Source of the DNA: Lachnospiraceae bacterium
GTDB lineage: Bacteria; Bacillota; Clostridia; Lachnospirales; Lachnospiraceae
NCBI GenBank assembly: GCA_017546025.1
Contig: JAFYYS010000016.1
Coordinates: 1 to 41,370 of the forward strand
DNA length: 41,370 nucleotides
Reading direction: 5' to 3'
Positions 7,639 through 20,122 of the stretch are shown here, one piece after another. Position 1 is the first letter of the stretch, and the number at the start of each line of letters is the position of its first letter. The notes below the pieces were generated by a model. That model was not told the DNA's origin. It made no database searches and was given only the letters and a program-made list of their open reading frames with translations. Both the position numbers and the translations under genes were made by a program.

Positions 7639-8814
7639 TTACTGCCCGTGTTCGCGGTTGTACCAGATGAGGTCTTCCTCGGTCAGGTCCTCATACGGGA
7701 TGGAAAATGCCATGTATTCATATCGGATGGTGCCGGAAACGCTTCCGTCGTCGTGGTAGTGCACATCCTCTCTGAGGCATCCGTTCTCATCATAGAAAAA
7801 GCCCTCGTCGCTCAGAATGCCTCCGTCACGGTACACCATCGTCTCGCGAATCGGGCGGCCCTTCTCACCGAACTCATACACTGTCTTGGTGCTGTAATTG
7901 TCGGGGTTTTGGTCCTCCGTTGCCATGTCGTACTTTGCGGTCATGCGGCCCGCCTCATCGTAGTCATACATACGGGTGGCAACCCACTGTCCGTATTCGT
8001 CGTATAAAACGTCCAGGATTACGTTGCCTCTTGCGTCATATTTCTTCTCGGTCGACGTCTTATAAGAGCCGTCCTCCTGCTCCTTGGCGCTTAATACCTG
8101 ATGCCCTGCGCTGTCATACTCGTAACGATAGTGCTCCCTGTCATCGCCGTAGGCACTGTGCCAGTAATGATCCGTCTGCAGCCCGGCTTCGTTGTATTCA
8201 TATACGATTTCGTACTCAAAGACATTGTCCTCCAGGCTGTACATGGCCTCCCGGATCAGTTGGCCTTTTCCGTTATACTCATATACCTCGCGTTCGGGAG
8301 CGATGTGCTGATTCTCCGCCGGTCTGTAGATAATCTCAACAACCTTCCCGGCTTCGTTGTAGGTACGGGTAACCGTCTCGTATATGGATCCGTCCGTATC
8401 AATTCTTTCGGTTTTCACCGGTCTGCCGGCGTCATCATATTCATACCTGACGTGCGAATATTCCGTGCCGACATGGTCCATCTCCAGATACTCGATTATG
8501 CGGCCGGCGTCATCATAAATCGACACGACGCCGAGATACGGCGAGCCGGTGTATTCAAAGTACCGCCTGCTCTCGCGGTATACGGTCACAAGTCCGGGAT
8601 CCGGCGTCGGCGCCTCAGTGATTTCGACCTTTTCCGTCGGCTTCTTGGTTACCGCCTCAGTCGGTGTAACGTTGTTTTTGTCCTTTTTGTCTTTTTTGCT
8701 GAATACTCCCGTAATCAGCAGCACCTCCGCAACCACGACTACGGTTACGAGTGCGAGGATTCCCGCAATGAAATACTTGCGCGAGATTCCTTTCTTTTTC
8801 TTACTCTGTGTCAT
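7639..8814 (-). CDS. Membrane-anchored YD-repeat protein (paralogue 1)
   Basis: 391 residues from ATG 8812-8814, the start best spaced (7 nt) from GGAGGG; ATG 8818 is only 2 nt away from it. Same plan as its neighbour: Lys-rich N-terminus, one membrane helix (YFIAGILALVTVVVVAEVLL), Lys/Asp-rich turn, Thr/Pro linker, then YD-like repeats (YEYDDAGRPVKT, RTYNEAGKVVEI, YEYNGKGQLIRE, YEYNEAGLQTDH, YEYDSAGHQVLS, YDYDEAGRMTAK). The terminal block FSIPYEDLTEEDLIWY matches ITVPYRNLTDEEKEKF of the paralogue, so the family has a C-terminal signature of its own. The stop of the upstream methyltransferase is 24 nt away, suggesting one operon. Confidence 0.8.
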   Translation of the reverse strand: MTQSKKKKGISRKYFIAGILALVTVVVVAEVLLITGVFSKKDKKDKNNVTPTEAVTKKPTEKVEITEAPTPDPGLVTVYRESRRYFEYTGSPYLGVVSIYDDAGRIIEYLEMDHVGTEYSHVRYEYDDAGRPVKTERIDTDGSIYETVTRTYNEAGKVVEIIYRPAENQHIAPEREVYEYNGKGQLIREAMYSLEDNVFEYEIVYEYNEAGLQTDHYWHSAYGDDREHYRYEYDSAGHQVLSAKEQEDGSYKTSTEKKYDARGNVILDVLYDEYGQWVATRMYDYDEAGRMTAKYDMATEDQNPDNYSTKTVYEFGEKGRPIRETMVYRDGGILSDEGFFYDENGCLREDVHYHDDGSVSGTIRYEYMAFSIPYEDLTEEDLIWYNREHGQ

Positions 8815-8838
8815 TTTCATTCCCTCCACACTTTCTGA

Positions 8839-9723
8839 CTATCTTTTTACCGCCTTCAGTATCACGGTCATATACGGATACTCATAAGGCGTTCCGTCCG
8901 CGTTCGTAATCACGACTCTGTCGGACAGAAACTTTTCATATTCTTCCCTGGATTTCGTCACGGTCTCTACGGAAAATCCGTTCTTCCCCAGAGCCTGAAC
9001 CCATCCGCGTTCGGTTAAAATGCCGAACCGCTCGCAAATCTCCCGCTCATAGCTTTCCGGTCCCCATGTGTACGTACACAAAAACTCCTTCAAAAAACTG
9101 CGGCCGACCTGATACCGGCCGTCTCCGAGATCCCTGATTTCACGGCACACGTCCATGTTGTCAAAGCCGCGGAAATCCTTCTGAAACCGGTACAGCCACT
9201 CGCTGTCTTCGGGCTTTTTGAACGAAATCACGGCCGGAGCATTCTGCTCTTCCGGGTCGGTCAGCATGCCGTCACGAATCAGGATGGTGCCGCCGGGTTC
9301 CATGATCTCTCGGCATTTGGCGAAAGCATCGTCAATCGGGCCCTCGGTGAAACGCCGACTCTCCTCCGGACAGTATGACGAAATCTCATGAAGAATCGAG
9401 GAAAATACGACGGTGTCGTATTTTCCTTCGGCAAGCTTCAGAAAATCCCCGTGAATCAGATCAAACGGGGCACCCGAAGCACGAAGGCTGTTGATTGCCT
9501 CCTCATTCAGGTCAAGGCCCGTCAGCTCCGCCTCCGGATTCTCCGCGGCGATGGCGTAAAGGAGCACGCCGCTGCCGCAGCCGACATCCAGAATCCGCTT
9601 GCCCTGTCTTGCCATAATCGGCAGAAAGCCCTTTGTCGAATTCCGGATGCTCTCGGTCATGCGTTTTAAGTACCGTTCGTAATTCTCACGGTTTTGTCTG
9701 CTCAGTTCTTCGAGTCGGTTCAT
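8839..9723 (-). CDS. Class I SAM-dependent methyltransferase
   Basis: 294 residues. After an N-terminal helical segment the Rossmann domain starts with RILDVGCGSGVLLYAI (SAM loop I), then LTGLDLNEEAI (acidic loop II) and YDTVVFSSILHEI (post-II/IV region). The C-terminal third has no recognised motif. Substrate unknown; the LHEISSY segment resembles small-molecule methyltransferases more than RNA ones. ATG 9721-9723 follows AGAGGAT by about 6 nt. It heads the unit with the two YD-repeat genes. Codons in the middle carry a perfect inverted pair of the dispersed 11-bp motif (9400-9426). Confidence 0.82.
   Translation of the reverse strand: MNRLEELSRQNRENYERYLKRMTESIRNSTKGFLPIMARQGKRILDVGCGSGVLLYAIAAENPEAELTGLDLNEEAINSLRASGAPFDLIHGDFLKLAEGKYDTVVFSSILHEISSYCPEESRRFTEGPIDDAFAKCREIMEPGGTILIRDGMLTDPEEQNAPAVISFKKPEDSEWLYRFQKDFRGFDNMDVCREIRDLGDGRYQVGRSFLKEFLCTYTWGPESYEREICERFGILTERGWVQALGKNGFSVETVTKSREEYEKFLSDRVVITNADGTPYEYPYMTVILKAVKR
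9400..9426. repeat. Perfect inverted pair of the dispersed motif GGAAAATACGA
   Basis: GGAAAATACGA (9400-9410), 5-nt spacer, TCGTATTTTCC (9416-9426). It is inside the methyltransferase coding sequence and encodes G-K-Y-D-T-V-V-F-S on the minus strand. See the finding on the dispersed motif. Confidence 0.9.
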
Positions 9724-9823
9724 ATGCTATCCTCTTTTCGTGCAAAGCACGGGTTACGCTTTTAAATTCGGATATTCCTTCATTCCGCTGTTTAGCCGAA
9801 CCTTTGCGGTTCAAAGCAACTGC
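9724..9823. other. Gap between rho and the methyltransferase gene
   Basis: This 100-nt gap holds a small dyad GAACC/GGTTC (about 9798-9812) and CGTGC/GCACG near 9740. The decamer TTAGCCGAAC occurs at the end of rho and again about 32 nt away, a partial local duplication. I see no convincing promoter or strong terminator. Confidence 0.4.
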
Positions 9824-11395
9824 TTAGCCGAACATCCTGGTGCGCTTTAACTGCGTGATGAACTCCGCATTGGAGCGCGTATGCGTGAACATGTTGACGA
9901 TGGCCTCGGTTGCTTCCTCGGCTCTTGCACCGCCGAATGCCCTGCGCATGATCAGATTGGCCTCCTGCTCGACCGGAGAAAGAAGCAGGTCCTCTCTTCT
10001 CGTGGACGATTTCGGAAGGTCGATGGCCGGGAAGATTCTCCGTTCGGAAAGTGCCCGGTTCAGCGTTAGCTCCATATTGCCGGTACCCTTGAATTCCTCG
10101 AATACGACGTCGTCCATACGGCTGCCGGTATCCACAAGCGCGGTTGCCAGAATCGTCAGGCTTCCGCCCTCCTTCATGCATCTGGCGGCACCGAAGAACC
10201 GCTTCGGCATGTAAAGCGCTGCCGGATCAAGACCGCCCGAAAGCGTACGGCCGCTCGACTGGCAGGTCAGGTTGTAAGCTCTTGCAAGTCTCGTGATGCT
10301 GTCAAGAAGGATGATGACATCCTTGCCGTATTCCACCAGTCTCTTCGCATGCTCCACAGTCATTTCCGAAACGCGCTTATGCTGCTCGGGAGACTCGTCG
10401 AACGTCGAATAGATGATTTCAACGTTGTTCCCGCGGATGCTGTCCTTCATGTCGGTAACTTCCTCGGGACGCTCGTCAATCAGAAGGATAATCATATGCA
10501 CATCGGGATTGTTCTTCTGGACGGCTCTTGCCACATCCTTAAGAAGCGTCGTTTTACCGGCCTTAGGCGGCGAAACGATCATGCCTCTTTGGCCTTTTCC
10601 AATCGGGGAAAGCAGGTCCACGATGCGCATCGAGGTCGGACCTCCCTCCGTCTCAAGGCGGAGTCTCTGGTGCGGAAATACGGGCGTAAGCTTATCAAAA
10701 CGCTTTCTGCGTACGGAAAGCTCGGGCGCCTCGCCGTTGATCTTCGTGATGTACAAAAGGGCTACAAATTTCTCCTGCGGGGACTTGATCTTCAGGTTTC
10801 CGCACAGGATATCGCCGTTGCTGAGATTATACCGCTTAATGAGCGCGGGCGAAACATAAATGTCGTCCGGGCTCGGCAGATAATTCTCGTTCCGGATGAA
10901 GCCGAACGACTGCTCCGGCGCGATTTCGAGAATGCCGGACTTCTGAATGCCGCTGTCTAACTTGGCATATTCGTTCGCCTGCTGACGGCGGTCCTCTCTT
11001 GCCGGGTAATTCTCATCGCGGTTCAGGCGTTCCTCACGGTAAGACGGGCGCTCCTCACGGGGTCTTGCGTCCTCGCGCGGTCTTACGTTCTCGCGTACCT
11101 CGGCGCGTGGCTCGGGCACGACAACGCGGCGGACAATCTTCTCCTCACGCTTTACGGGTGCTTCGTCAACGGTGCGCTTCGTTACCGGCGCGGCTTCTTC
11201 CTTCCGGCTGCTTTCCGAAGCACGCACGGGTGCCTTCTGCTCAGCGGAAACCGTCTGCGGGGTGGCATTTGCCTCGGCGTTTTTTGCGGTAATCAGCTCG
11301 ATGATTTCACTTTTCTTTTTGGTGCTGCAGCCGGGGATGCCAAGCTCCTTTGCTGCCTGTCTTAATTCGGCTACGGACAATTGCGTATAATCCAT
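9824..11395 (-). CDS. rho: Transcription termination factor Rho with long charged N-terminal insertion
   Basis: 523-residue hexameric RNA helicase that ends transcription. Residues 1-38 form the Rho N-terminal/SAP-like helical domain. Residues about 39-145 are a low-complexity Arg/Glu/Pro-rich stretch (REDARPREERPSYREERL). An RNA-binding OB fold (ILEIAPEQSFGFIRNENYL) follows, then the RecA-like motor with Walker A SPPKAGKTTL, DERPEEVTDM, Walker B DVIILLDSITRLARAYN, Q-loop SSGRTLSGGLDP and the Arg-finger region. ATG 11393-11395 follows AGGGAGG; a longer in-frame start at 11449 has no good SD. It lies after rpoBC but behind a strong terminator. Confidence 0.96.
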   Translation of the reverse strand: MDYTQLSVAELRQAAKELGIPGCSTKKKSEIIELITAKNAEANATPQTVSAEQKAPVRASESSRKEEAAPVTKRTVDEAPVKREEKIVRRVVVPEPRAEVRENVRPREDARPREERPSYREERLNRDENYPAREDRRQQANEYAKLDSGIQKSGILEIAPEQSFGFIRNENYLPSPDDIYVSPALIKRYNLSNGDILCGNLKIKSPQEKFVALLYITKINGEAPELSVRRKRFDKLTPVFPHQRLRLETEGGPTSMRIVDLLSPIGKGQRGMIVSPPKAGKTTLLKDVARAVQKNNPDVHMIILLIDERPEEVTDMKDSIRGNNVEIIYSTFDESPEQHKRVSEMTVEHAKRLVEYGKDVIILLDSITRLARAYNLTCQSSGRTLSGGLDPAALYMPKRFFGAARCMKEGGSLTILATALVDTGSRMDDVVFEEFKGTGNMELTLNRALSERRIFPAIDLPKSSTRREDLLLSPVEQEANLIMRRAFGGARAEEATEAIVNMFTHTRSNAEFITQLKRTRMFG

Positions 11396-11544
11396 AAATC
11401 CTCCCTGTCCATGTACCGACAAATCGGTTGTTCCGAAAGAGCGGCACATATGCTATTCAACTGTTATGATTCGGAAAGTCGTGTCAGAATGATTCGAAAT
11501 AAGAGTCCAAGATTCACGAAACGGCATGCGCCGTTAAAAAGAAA

Positions 11545-11575
11545 TGCGGGGACAGGGAATCCTGTCCCCGCGGGT
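11545..11575. terminator. Terminator of the rpoBC operon
   Basis: GCGGGGACAGG (11545-11555), loop GAAT, CCTGTCCCCGC (11560-11570): an 11-bp GC-rich stem followed by ATTTCTTTTT on the minus strand and GGGTTTTTG on the plus strand. It separates rpoC from rho, so rho must have its own promoter between about 11400 and 11540. No clean promoter hexamers are visible there. Confidence 0.88.
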
Positions 11576-11596
11576 TTTTGCTTCTGAAAAAGGAGA

Positions 11597-15436
<3,840 letters not shown>

Positions 15437-15488
15437 GTAGATTGCTCCTTTTCTGGTATTCGTTCACGAATGAAAAATGCGATGCGGA

Positions 15489-18400
15489 TTAAAACTCGTC
15501 GTCGCTGTCGGACAGATCGTCGCCGCTTCCGTAACTGAAGCTGCCAGTTGCACTGTCCGGAGTAACCTCCAGATATCCGTCTCCGAAATCATCCGCGTTT
15601 CGAGGAACATTATCACCTTCGATCAAGCTTCTGAGGCTGCGGTCACCGGTATCGATGTCTTCCGCCATGACAACCTCTTCACCGTTCTCATCAAGAACCG
15701 TAACATCGAGAGCCAGGGACTGGAGTTCCTTCAGCAATACCTTGAAGGATTCCGGAATGCCGCACTCGGAAATGTTATCGCCCTTAATGATGGCTTCGTA
15801 GGTCTTCACACGGCCGGTCACATCGTCGGACTTAACCGTCAGGATCTCCTGCAGGATGTGAGCAGCACCGTATGCCTCCAGTGCCCAAACCTCCATCTCA
15901 CCGAAACGCTGGCCGCCGAACTGGGCTTTACCGCCGAGAGGCTGCTGCGTAACAAGGGAGTAAGGACCGGTCGAACGGGCATGAATCTTATCGTCAACAA
16001 GGTGATGCAGCTTCAGATAATGCATGAAGCCCACCGTAACCTCGCCGTCAAACGACTCACCGGTACGTCCGTCGCGAAGCTGGACCTTGCCGTCCGGCTT
16101 AATCGGAACGCCCTTCCACTCTTCTCTGTTCTCAAGGTGGGCCATCAGGTAGTCCATAACCTCGGGAAGAAGAATGTCATCATATTTCTTATGGAAATCT
16201 GCAATCTCCATATTTACGTAATCATTTGCCAACTCAAGGGTCTGCATGATGTCGACCTCGTTGGCGCCGTCGAATACCGGCGTGGAAACCTTGAAGCCGA
16301 GTACTGCGGAAGCAAGGCTCAAATGGATTTCCAATACCTGACCGATGTTCATACGGGAAGGTACGCCGAGAGGATTCAGTACGATATCGAGCGGGCGTCC
16401 GTTCGGCAGGAAAGGCATGTCCTCAACGGGAAGTACGCGGGAAACTACACCCTTGTTACCGTGACGGCCGGCCATCTTATCACCGACCTGAATCTTACGC
16501 TTCTGCGCGATGTAAACGCGAACGCTCTGGTTTACTCCGGGCGGAAGCTCGTCACCGTTTTCACGGGTAAATACTTTTGCATCAACGATGATACCGAACT
16601 CACCGTGCGGAACACGGAGGGAGGTATCACGGACTTCTCTTGCCTTCTCACCGAAGATGGCATGTAAGAGACGCTCCTCGGCAGTCAGCTCGGTCTCGCC
16701 CTTAGGCGTTACCTTACCGGCAAGAATATCACCTGCACGAACCTCGGCACCGATACGGATGATACCGCGCTCATCGAGATCCTTCAGAGCATCGTCGCCG
16801 ACACCGGGAACATCACGGGTGATTTCCTCGGCACCGAGCTTGGTATCACGGGCCTCAGCCTCGTACTCTTCAATATGAACGGAAGTATAAACGTCGTCAC
16901 GTACAAGACGCTCACTGAGCAGTACGGCATCCTCGTAGTTGTAACCTTCCCAGGTCATGAAACCGATCAACGGGTTCTTACCGAGGGCAAGCTCACCGCC
17001 GGAGGTGGAAGGACCGTCTGCGATAACCTGACCGGCCTTAACCGCATCGCCCTTCTTTACGATCGGACGCTGGTTGATGCTGGTACCCTGGTTACTGCGG
17101 GCGAACTTCTGAAGTCTGTACTCATCGCGAAGGCCGTCAGCCGTACGGATGACAATGCGGTTGGCTTCGGAGCGCTCAACAACACCGTCGTTCTTGGCAA
17201 GAACGCAAACACCGGAGTCAACGGCTACCTTTTCCTCCATGCCGGTACCGACAACGGGGGAATCGGTGAACAGAAGCGGAACGGCCTGACGCTGCATGTT
17301 CGAACCCATGAGGGCACGGTTTGCGTCATCGTTCTGCAGGAACGGAATCATGGCCGTAGCTACGGAAAATACCATCTTAGGCGAAACGTCCATCAGATCA
17401 ATCTTACGCTTCGGGAAAAGGGAGGTCTCCGTGCGGTAACGACCGGATACGTTATTGTTAACGAAGTGACCGTCCTTGTCAATCGGCTCATTAGCCTGAG
17501 CTACTACATAACGGTCTTCCTCGTCTGCTGTCAGATATACGACATCATCGGTAACGGTCGGATTCTCGGGATCGGCGTGGCTGACCTTACGGTAAGGAGC
17601 CTCTACGAAACCGTACTCGTTGATTCTTGCATAGGAAGCAAGGGAGTTAATCAGACCGATGTTCGGACCTTCGGGGGTCTCAATCGGGCACATACGGCCG
17701 TAATGCGTATAGTGTACGTCTCGAACTTCGAAGCCTGCACGGTCACGGGAAAGACCGCCGGGGCCGAGTGCAGAAAGACGTCTCTTATGGGTCAGCTCGC
17801 CGAGCGGGGTGTGCTGGTCCATGAACTGGGACAGCTGGGAGCTTCCGAAGAATTCCTTTACCGCTGCGGTAACGGGCTTGATGTTAATCAAGGACTGAGG
17901 CGTGATGCTGTCGGGATCCTGCGTGGTCATACGCTCGCGGACAACACGCTCCATACGGGACATACCGATGCGGTACTGGTTCTGAAGGAGCTCGCCTACG
18001 GCACGGATACGACGGTTTCCGAGATGGTCGATGTCGTCCTTGTTTCCGATGCCGTGCTCAAGGTGCATATTATAGTTGATGGAAGCGAAGATATCCTCTT
18101 TCGTGATATGCTTCGGAACGAGGTCGAGGATGTTCTTGTGAATCTCCTCAATCAAAGCTTCCGGATCGGTCGTCTCGGCAAGAATCTGCTTCAGTACCGG
18201 ATAGTAAACCATCTCGGTGATCTCAAGCTTCTCCTTGGCTTCGGGAGCATACTCGGCAAGGTCTACCATCATATTGGAAAGAACCTTTACGTTGTGCTCT
18301 TCGGTCTGAATCCATACAAAAGGAATGGCAAGGTTCTGAATCTTGTCAGCCAGCTCCTCGGTCAGTACGGTACCTGCCTCGGCAACTACTTCGCCGGTAG

Positions 18401-19304
18401 CGGTATCGATGACATCCTCGGAAAGCTTATGGCCGGCAATACGGTTACGGAATGCCAGTTTCTTATTGAACTTATAGCGGCCGACTCTTGCAAGATCGTA
18501 TCTTCTGGGGTCGAAGAACATTGCGTGAATCAAAGACTCCGCATTCTCCAGTGACGGGGGCTCGCCGGGACGCAGCTTGCGGTACAGTTCCAGAACGCCG
18601 GTCTTGTAATCCTCGGTCGTATCCTTCTGGAAGCTTGCCTCCATCTTCTTCTCATCACCGAACAGCTCGCGAATCTCCGCATTGGTGCCTACACCGAGCG
18701 CACGGATCAAAACGGAAATCGGAACCTTACGGTTACGGTCTACACGAACATAAAAAACGTCATTGGAATCAGTTTCGTATTCAAGCCATGCACCACGGTT
18801 CGGAATAACGGTGCAGGAGTAAAGCTTTTTGCCTAATTTGTCTCTTGTAATATCATAGTAGATACCGGGAGAACGAACCAACTGGCTTACGATGACACGC
18901 TCGGCACCGTTGATGACAAATGTGCCGGTCTCGGTCATGAGCGGGAAATCACCCATGAAAATCGTATGCTCATTGATTTCGTCGGTTTCGGTATTATGAA
19001 GACGGACCTTAACCTTCATCGGCGCAGCGTAAGTAGCATCTCTCTCCTTGCACTCGTCGATCGTGTACTTCACTTCATCTTCGCAAAGCTGGTAGTCCAC
19101 AAATTCAAGACTCAGGTGACCGCTGTAATCCTCAATCGGAGAAATATCCTCAAACACCTCATGAAGACCCTTCTTCAGGAACCAGTTATAGGAATCCTTC
19201 TGAACTTCAATCAGGTTGGGCATTTCCAGGATCTCTTTCTGTCTTGAATAACTCATCCGGACGCCTTTGCCAACCTTTACGGGACAAATTCTGTTTTTAT
19301 CCAT
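15489..19304 (-). CDS. rpoB: DNA-directed RNA polymerase subunit beta
   Basis: 1271 residues. The rifampicin-binding region reads [20 protein letters not shown] then [20 protein letters not shown], without the common resistance substitutions at D516, H526 or S531 equivalents. [20 protein letters not shown] and [15 protein letters not shown] (nucleotide and Mg region) are present. The C-terminus ends with an acidic Ser/Asp-rich tail. ATG 19302-19304 follows AAGGGG by about 11 nt. rplJ/rplL, the usual upstream neighbours in Firmicutes, are absent; a repeat-filled intergenic region takes their place. I could not identify a convincing rpoB promoter in the leader. Confidence 0.99.
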   Translation of the reverse strand: MDKNRICPVKVGKGVRMSYSRQKEILEMPNLIEVQKDSYNWFLKKGLHEVFEDISPIEDYSGHLSLEFVDYQLCEDEVKYTIDECKERDATYAAPMKVKVRLHNTETDEINEHTIFMGDFPLMTETGTFVINGAERVIVSQLVRSPGIYYDITRDKLGKKLYSCTVIPNRGAWLEYETDSNDVFYVRVDRNRKVPISVLIRALGVGTNAEIRELFGDEKKMEASFQKDTTEDYKTGVLELYRKLRPGEPPSLENAESLIHAMFFDPRRYDLARVGRYKFNKKLAFRNRIAGHKLSEDVIDTATGEVVAEAGTVLTEELADKIQNLAIPFVWIQTEEHNVKVLSNMMVDLAEYAPEAKEKLEITEMVYYPVLKQILAETTDPEALIEEIHKNILDLVPKHITKEDIFASINYNMHLEHGIGNKDDIDHLGNRRIRAVGELLQNQYRIGMSRMERVVRERMTTQDPDSITPQSLINIKPVTAAVKEFFGSSQLSQFMDQHTPLGELTHKRRLSALGPGGLSRDRAGFEVRDVHYTHYGRMCPIETPEGPNIGLINSLASYARINEYGFVEAPYRKVSHADPENPTVTDDVVYLTADEEDRYVVAQANEPIDKDGHFVNNNVSGRYRTETSLFPKRKIDLMDVSPKMVFSVATAMIPFLQNDDANRALMGSNMQRQAVPLLFTDSPVVGTGMEEKVAVDSGVCVLAKNDGVVERSEANRIVIRTADGLRDEYRLQKFARSNQGTSINQRPIVKKGDAVKAGQVIADGPSTSGGELALGKNPLIGFMTWEGYNYEDAVLLSERLVRDDVYTSVHIEEYEAEARDTKLGAEEITRDVPGVGDDALKDLDERGIIRIGAEVRAGDILAGKVTPKGETELTAEERLLHAIFGEKAREVRDTSLRVPHGEFGIIVDAKVFTRENGDELPPGVNQSVRVYIAQKRKIQVGDKMAGRHGNKGVVSRVLPVEDMPFLPNGRPLDIVLNPLGVPSRMNIGQVLEIHLSLASAVLGFKVSTPVFDGANEVDIMQTLELANDYVNMEIADFHKKYDDILLPEVMDYLMAHLENREEWKGVPIKPDGKVQLRDGRTGESFDGEVTVGFMHYLKLHHLVDDKIHARSTGPYSLVTQQPLGGKAQFGGQRFGEMEVWALEAYGAAHILQEILTVKSDDVTGRVKTYEAIIKGDNISECGIPESFKVLLKELQSLALDVTVLDENGEEVVMAEDIDTGDRSLRSLIEGDNVPRNADDFGDGYLEVTPDSATGSFSYGSGDDLSDSDDEF

Positions 19305-19637
19305 ATGACGTTGTACCCCTTGAATGTATTACATATTGCGCCGTTTTATGCGCACAAAAATCAATCCTACCACATTTAGTATCCTGTAAACCGGTCGGAT
19401 ACGAGGTGTCGAAAAGCAGTTGCTTTTCCAACTAAATTATGGTATAATTGATGTGATTTGGGCATAGCTCAACACAATAGTGCACTCTAAATAGTACCAT
19501 AACTCCATCGGAATGTCAATCTTGCATTTTGAACAAATCATGCACGATTTCTTTCCGGTTTTTTTATGTTTAAAACGGAATCTTTTGTTTTCCGGGTTCC
19601 GTTTCATTGTTTCTGCCGGCCGTATGGCCCCAGAGAT
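19305..19637. other. rpoB upstream region before the repeat array
   Basis: AT-rich gap. It contains a hairpin-like GAAAAGCA/TGCTTTTC (19411-19428), a weak AAACGGAA/TTCCGTTT dyad (19573-19580/19597-19604) and a good-looking plus-strand promoter (19420-19448). A degenerate relative of the 53-bp unit core (TAGTACCAT) is at about 19493-19501. No credible gene was found. Confidence 0.5.
19420..19448 (+). promoter_or_regulatory. Possible orphan promoter facing the repeat array
   Basis: TTGCTT (19420-19425), 17-bp spacer, TATAAT (19443-19448) on the plus strand. No plus-strand gene follows; transcription would run into the 53-bp repeats and antisense to the zinc-ribbon gene, possibly stopping at the hairpin near 20071-20100. 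The -10 lies in a near-palindrome (AATTAT-GGT-ATAATT), so it may be fortuitous. Confidence 0.35.
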
Positions 19638-20036
19638 GGCTTTTGACTTGTTTCGTACCATGCCCGGCGGTCACTTGGAACTGAAAAGCTGTTTTTGACT
19701 TGTCTAGTACCATGCTATGGTGGCCACTTGGAACTGATGGGCGGTTTTTATCTTGTTTAGTACTATTCACTTCCCGGCACGTGGAACTGATGGGCGGTTT
19801 TTGACTTGTCCAGTACCACGCTATGGTGGCCACTTGGAACGGACGGGCGGTTTTTATCTTGTCCAGTACCATTCGCTTCCCAACACGTGGAACTGAAAAG
19901 ATGTTTTTGGCTTGTCCAGTACCACGCTATGATGGCCACTTGGAACGGGAGACTGTTTTTTATCTTGTCTAGTACCATTCGCTTCCCAACACGTGGAACT
20001 GAAAAGCTGTTCTTGACTTGTTTAGTACCATTTCCC
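19638..20036. repeat. Tandem array of eight 53-bp units in alternating A/B order
   Basis: Units start at 19638, 19691, 19744, 19797, 19850, 19903, 19956 and 20009 (the last is partial), an exact 53-nt period. All share a T-rich start followed by CTTG, then TAGTAC(C)A and a GTGGAAC/TTGGAAC block. Units at 19691, 19797 and 19903 carry CCA(T/C)GCTATG(G/A)TGGCCACTTGG; units at 19744, 19850 and 19956 carry TATCTTG and CACTTCCCGGCACGTGG or CGCTTCCCAACACGTGG. The higher-order repeat is thus 106 bp. The period is not a multiple of three, so the open frames across it are not maintained coding sequence. Type A units contain a short CCAT/ATGG or CCAC/GTGG dyad. It lies between rpoB and the zinc-ribbon gene. 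Confidence 0.93.
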
Positions 20037-20070
20037 CTAATGCAGCGGTTCAACTGCAAAAACGAAAAAG

Positions 20071-20100
20071 CCGGCGCGCCAACCTCGGTTGGCGCGCCGG
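20071..20100 (-). terminator. Terminator of the zinc-ribbon gene
   Basis: CCGGCGCGCCAAC pairs with GTTGGCGCGCCGG around CTCG, followed on the minus strand by CTTTTTCGTTTTT. A second small stem TGCAG/CTGCA lies at about 20041-20058. Confidence 0.9.
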
Positions 20101-20122
20101 TCCTTTACTTTACTTAATAAAA

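Noticed and set aside
16875-18554. Long plus-strand open frame (559 codons) inside rpoB; also 12197-13945 and 15477-16667
   Set aside because: These are exact antisense of conserved rpoB/rpoC codons, have no SD or family signature and low-complexity-free but meaningless sequence; codon bias of highly expressed genes leaves few antisense stops.
15489-19304. Rifampicin-resistance substitution in rpoB
   Set aside because: The cluster reads as wild type at the common resistance positions.
19638-20036. CRISPR array
   Set aside because: Units are contiguous 53-bp repeats without unique spacers, and no cas genes are near.
19437-20059. Minus-strand small frames in the 53-bp repeats with VLDKxK-like motifs
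   Set aside because: The 53-bp period shifts frame each unit, there is no SD, and the frames overlap each other. Treated as repeat DNA.
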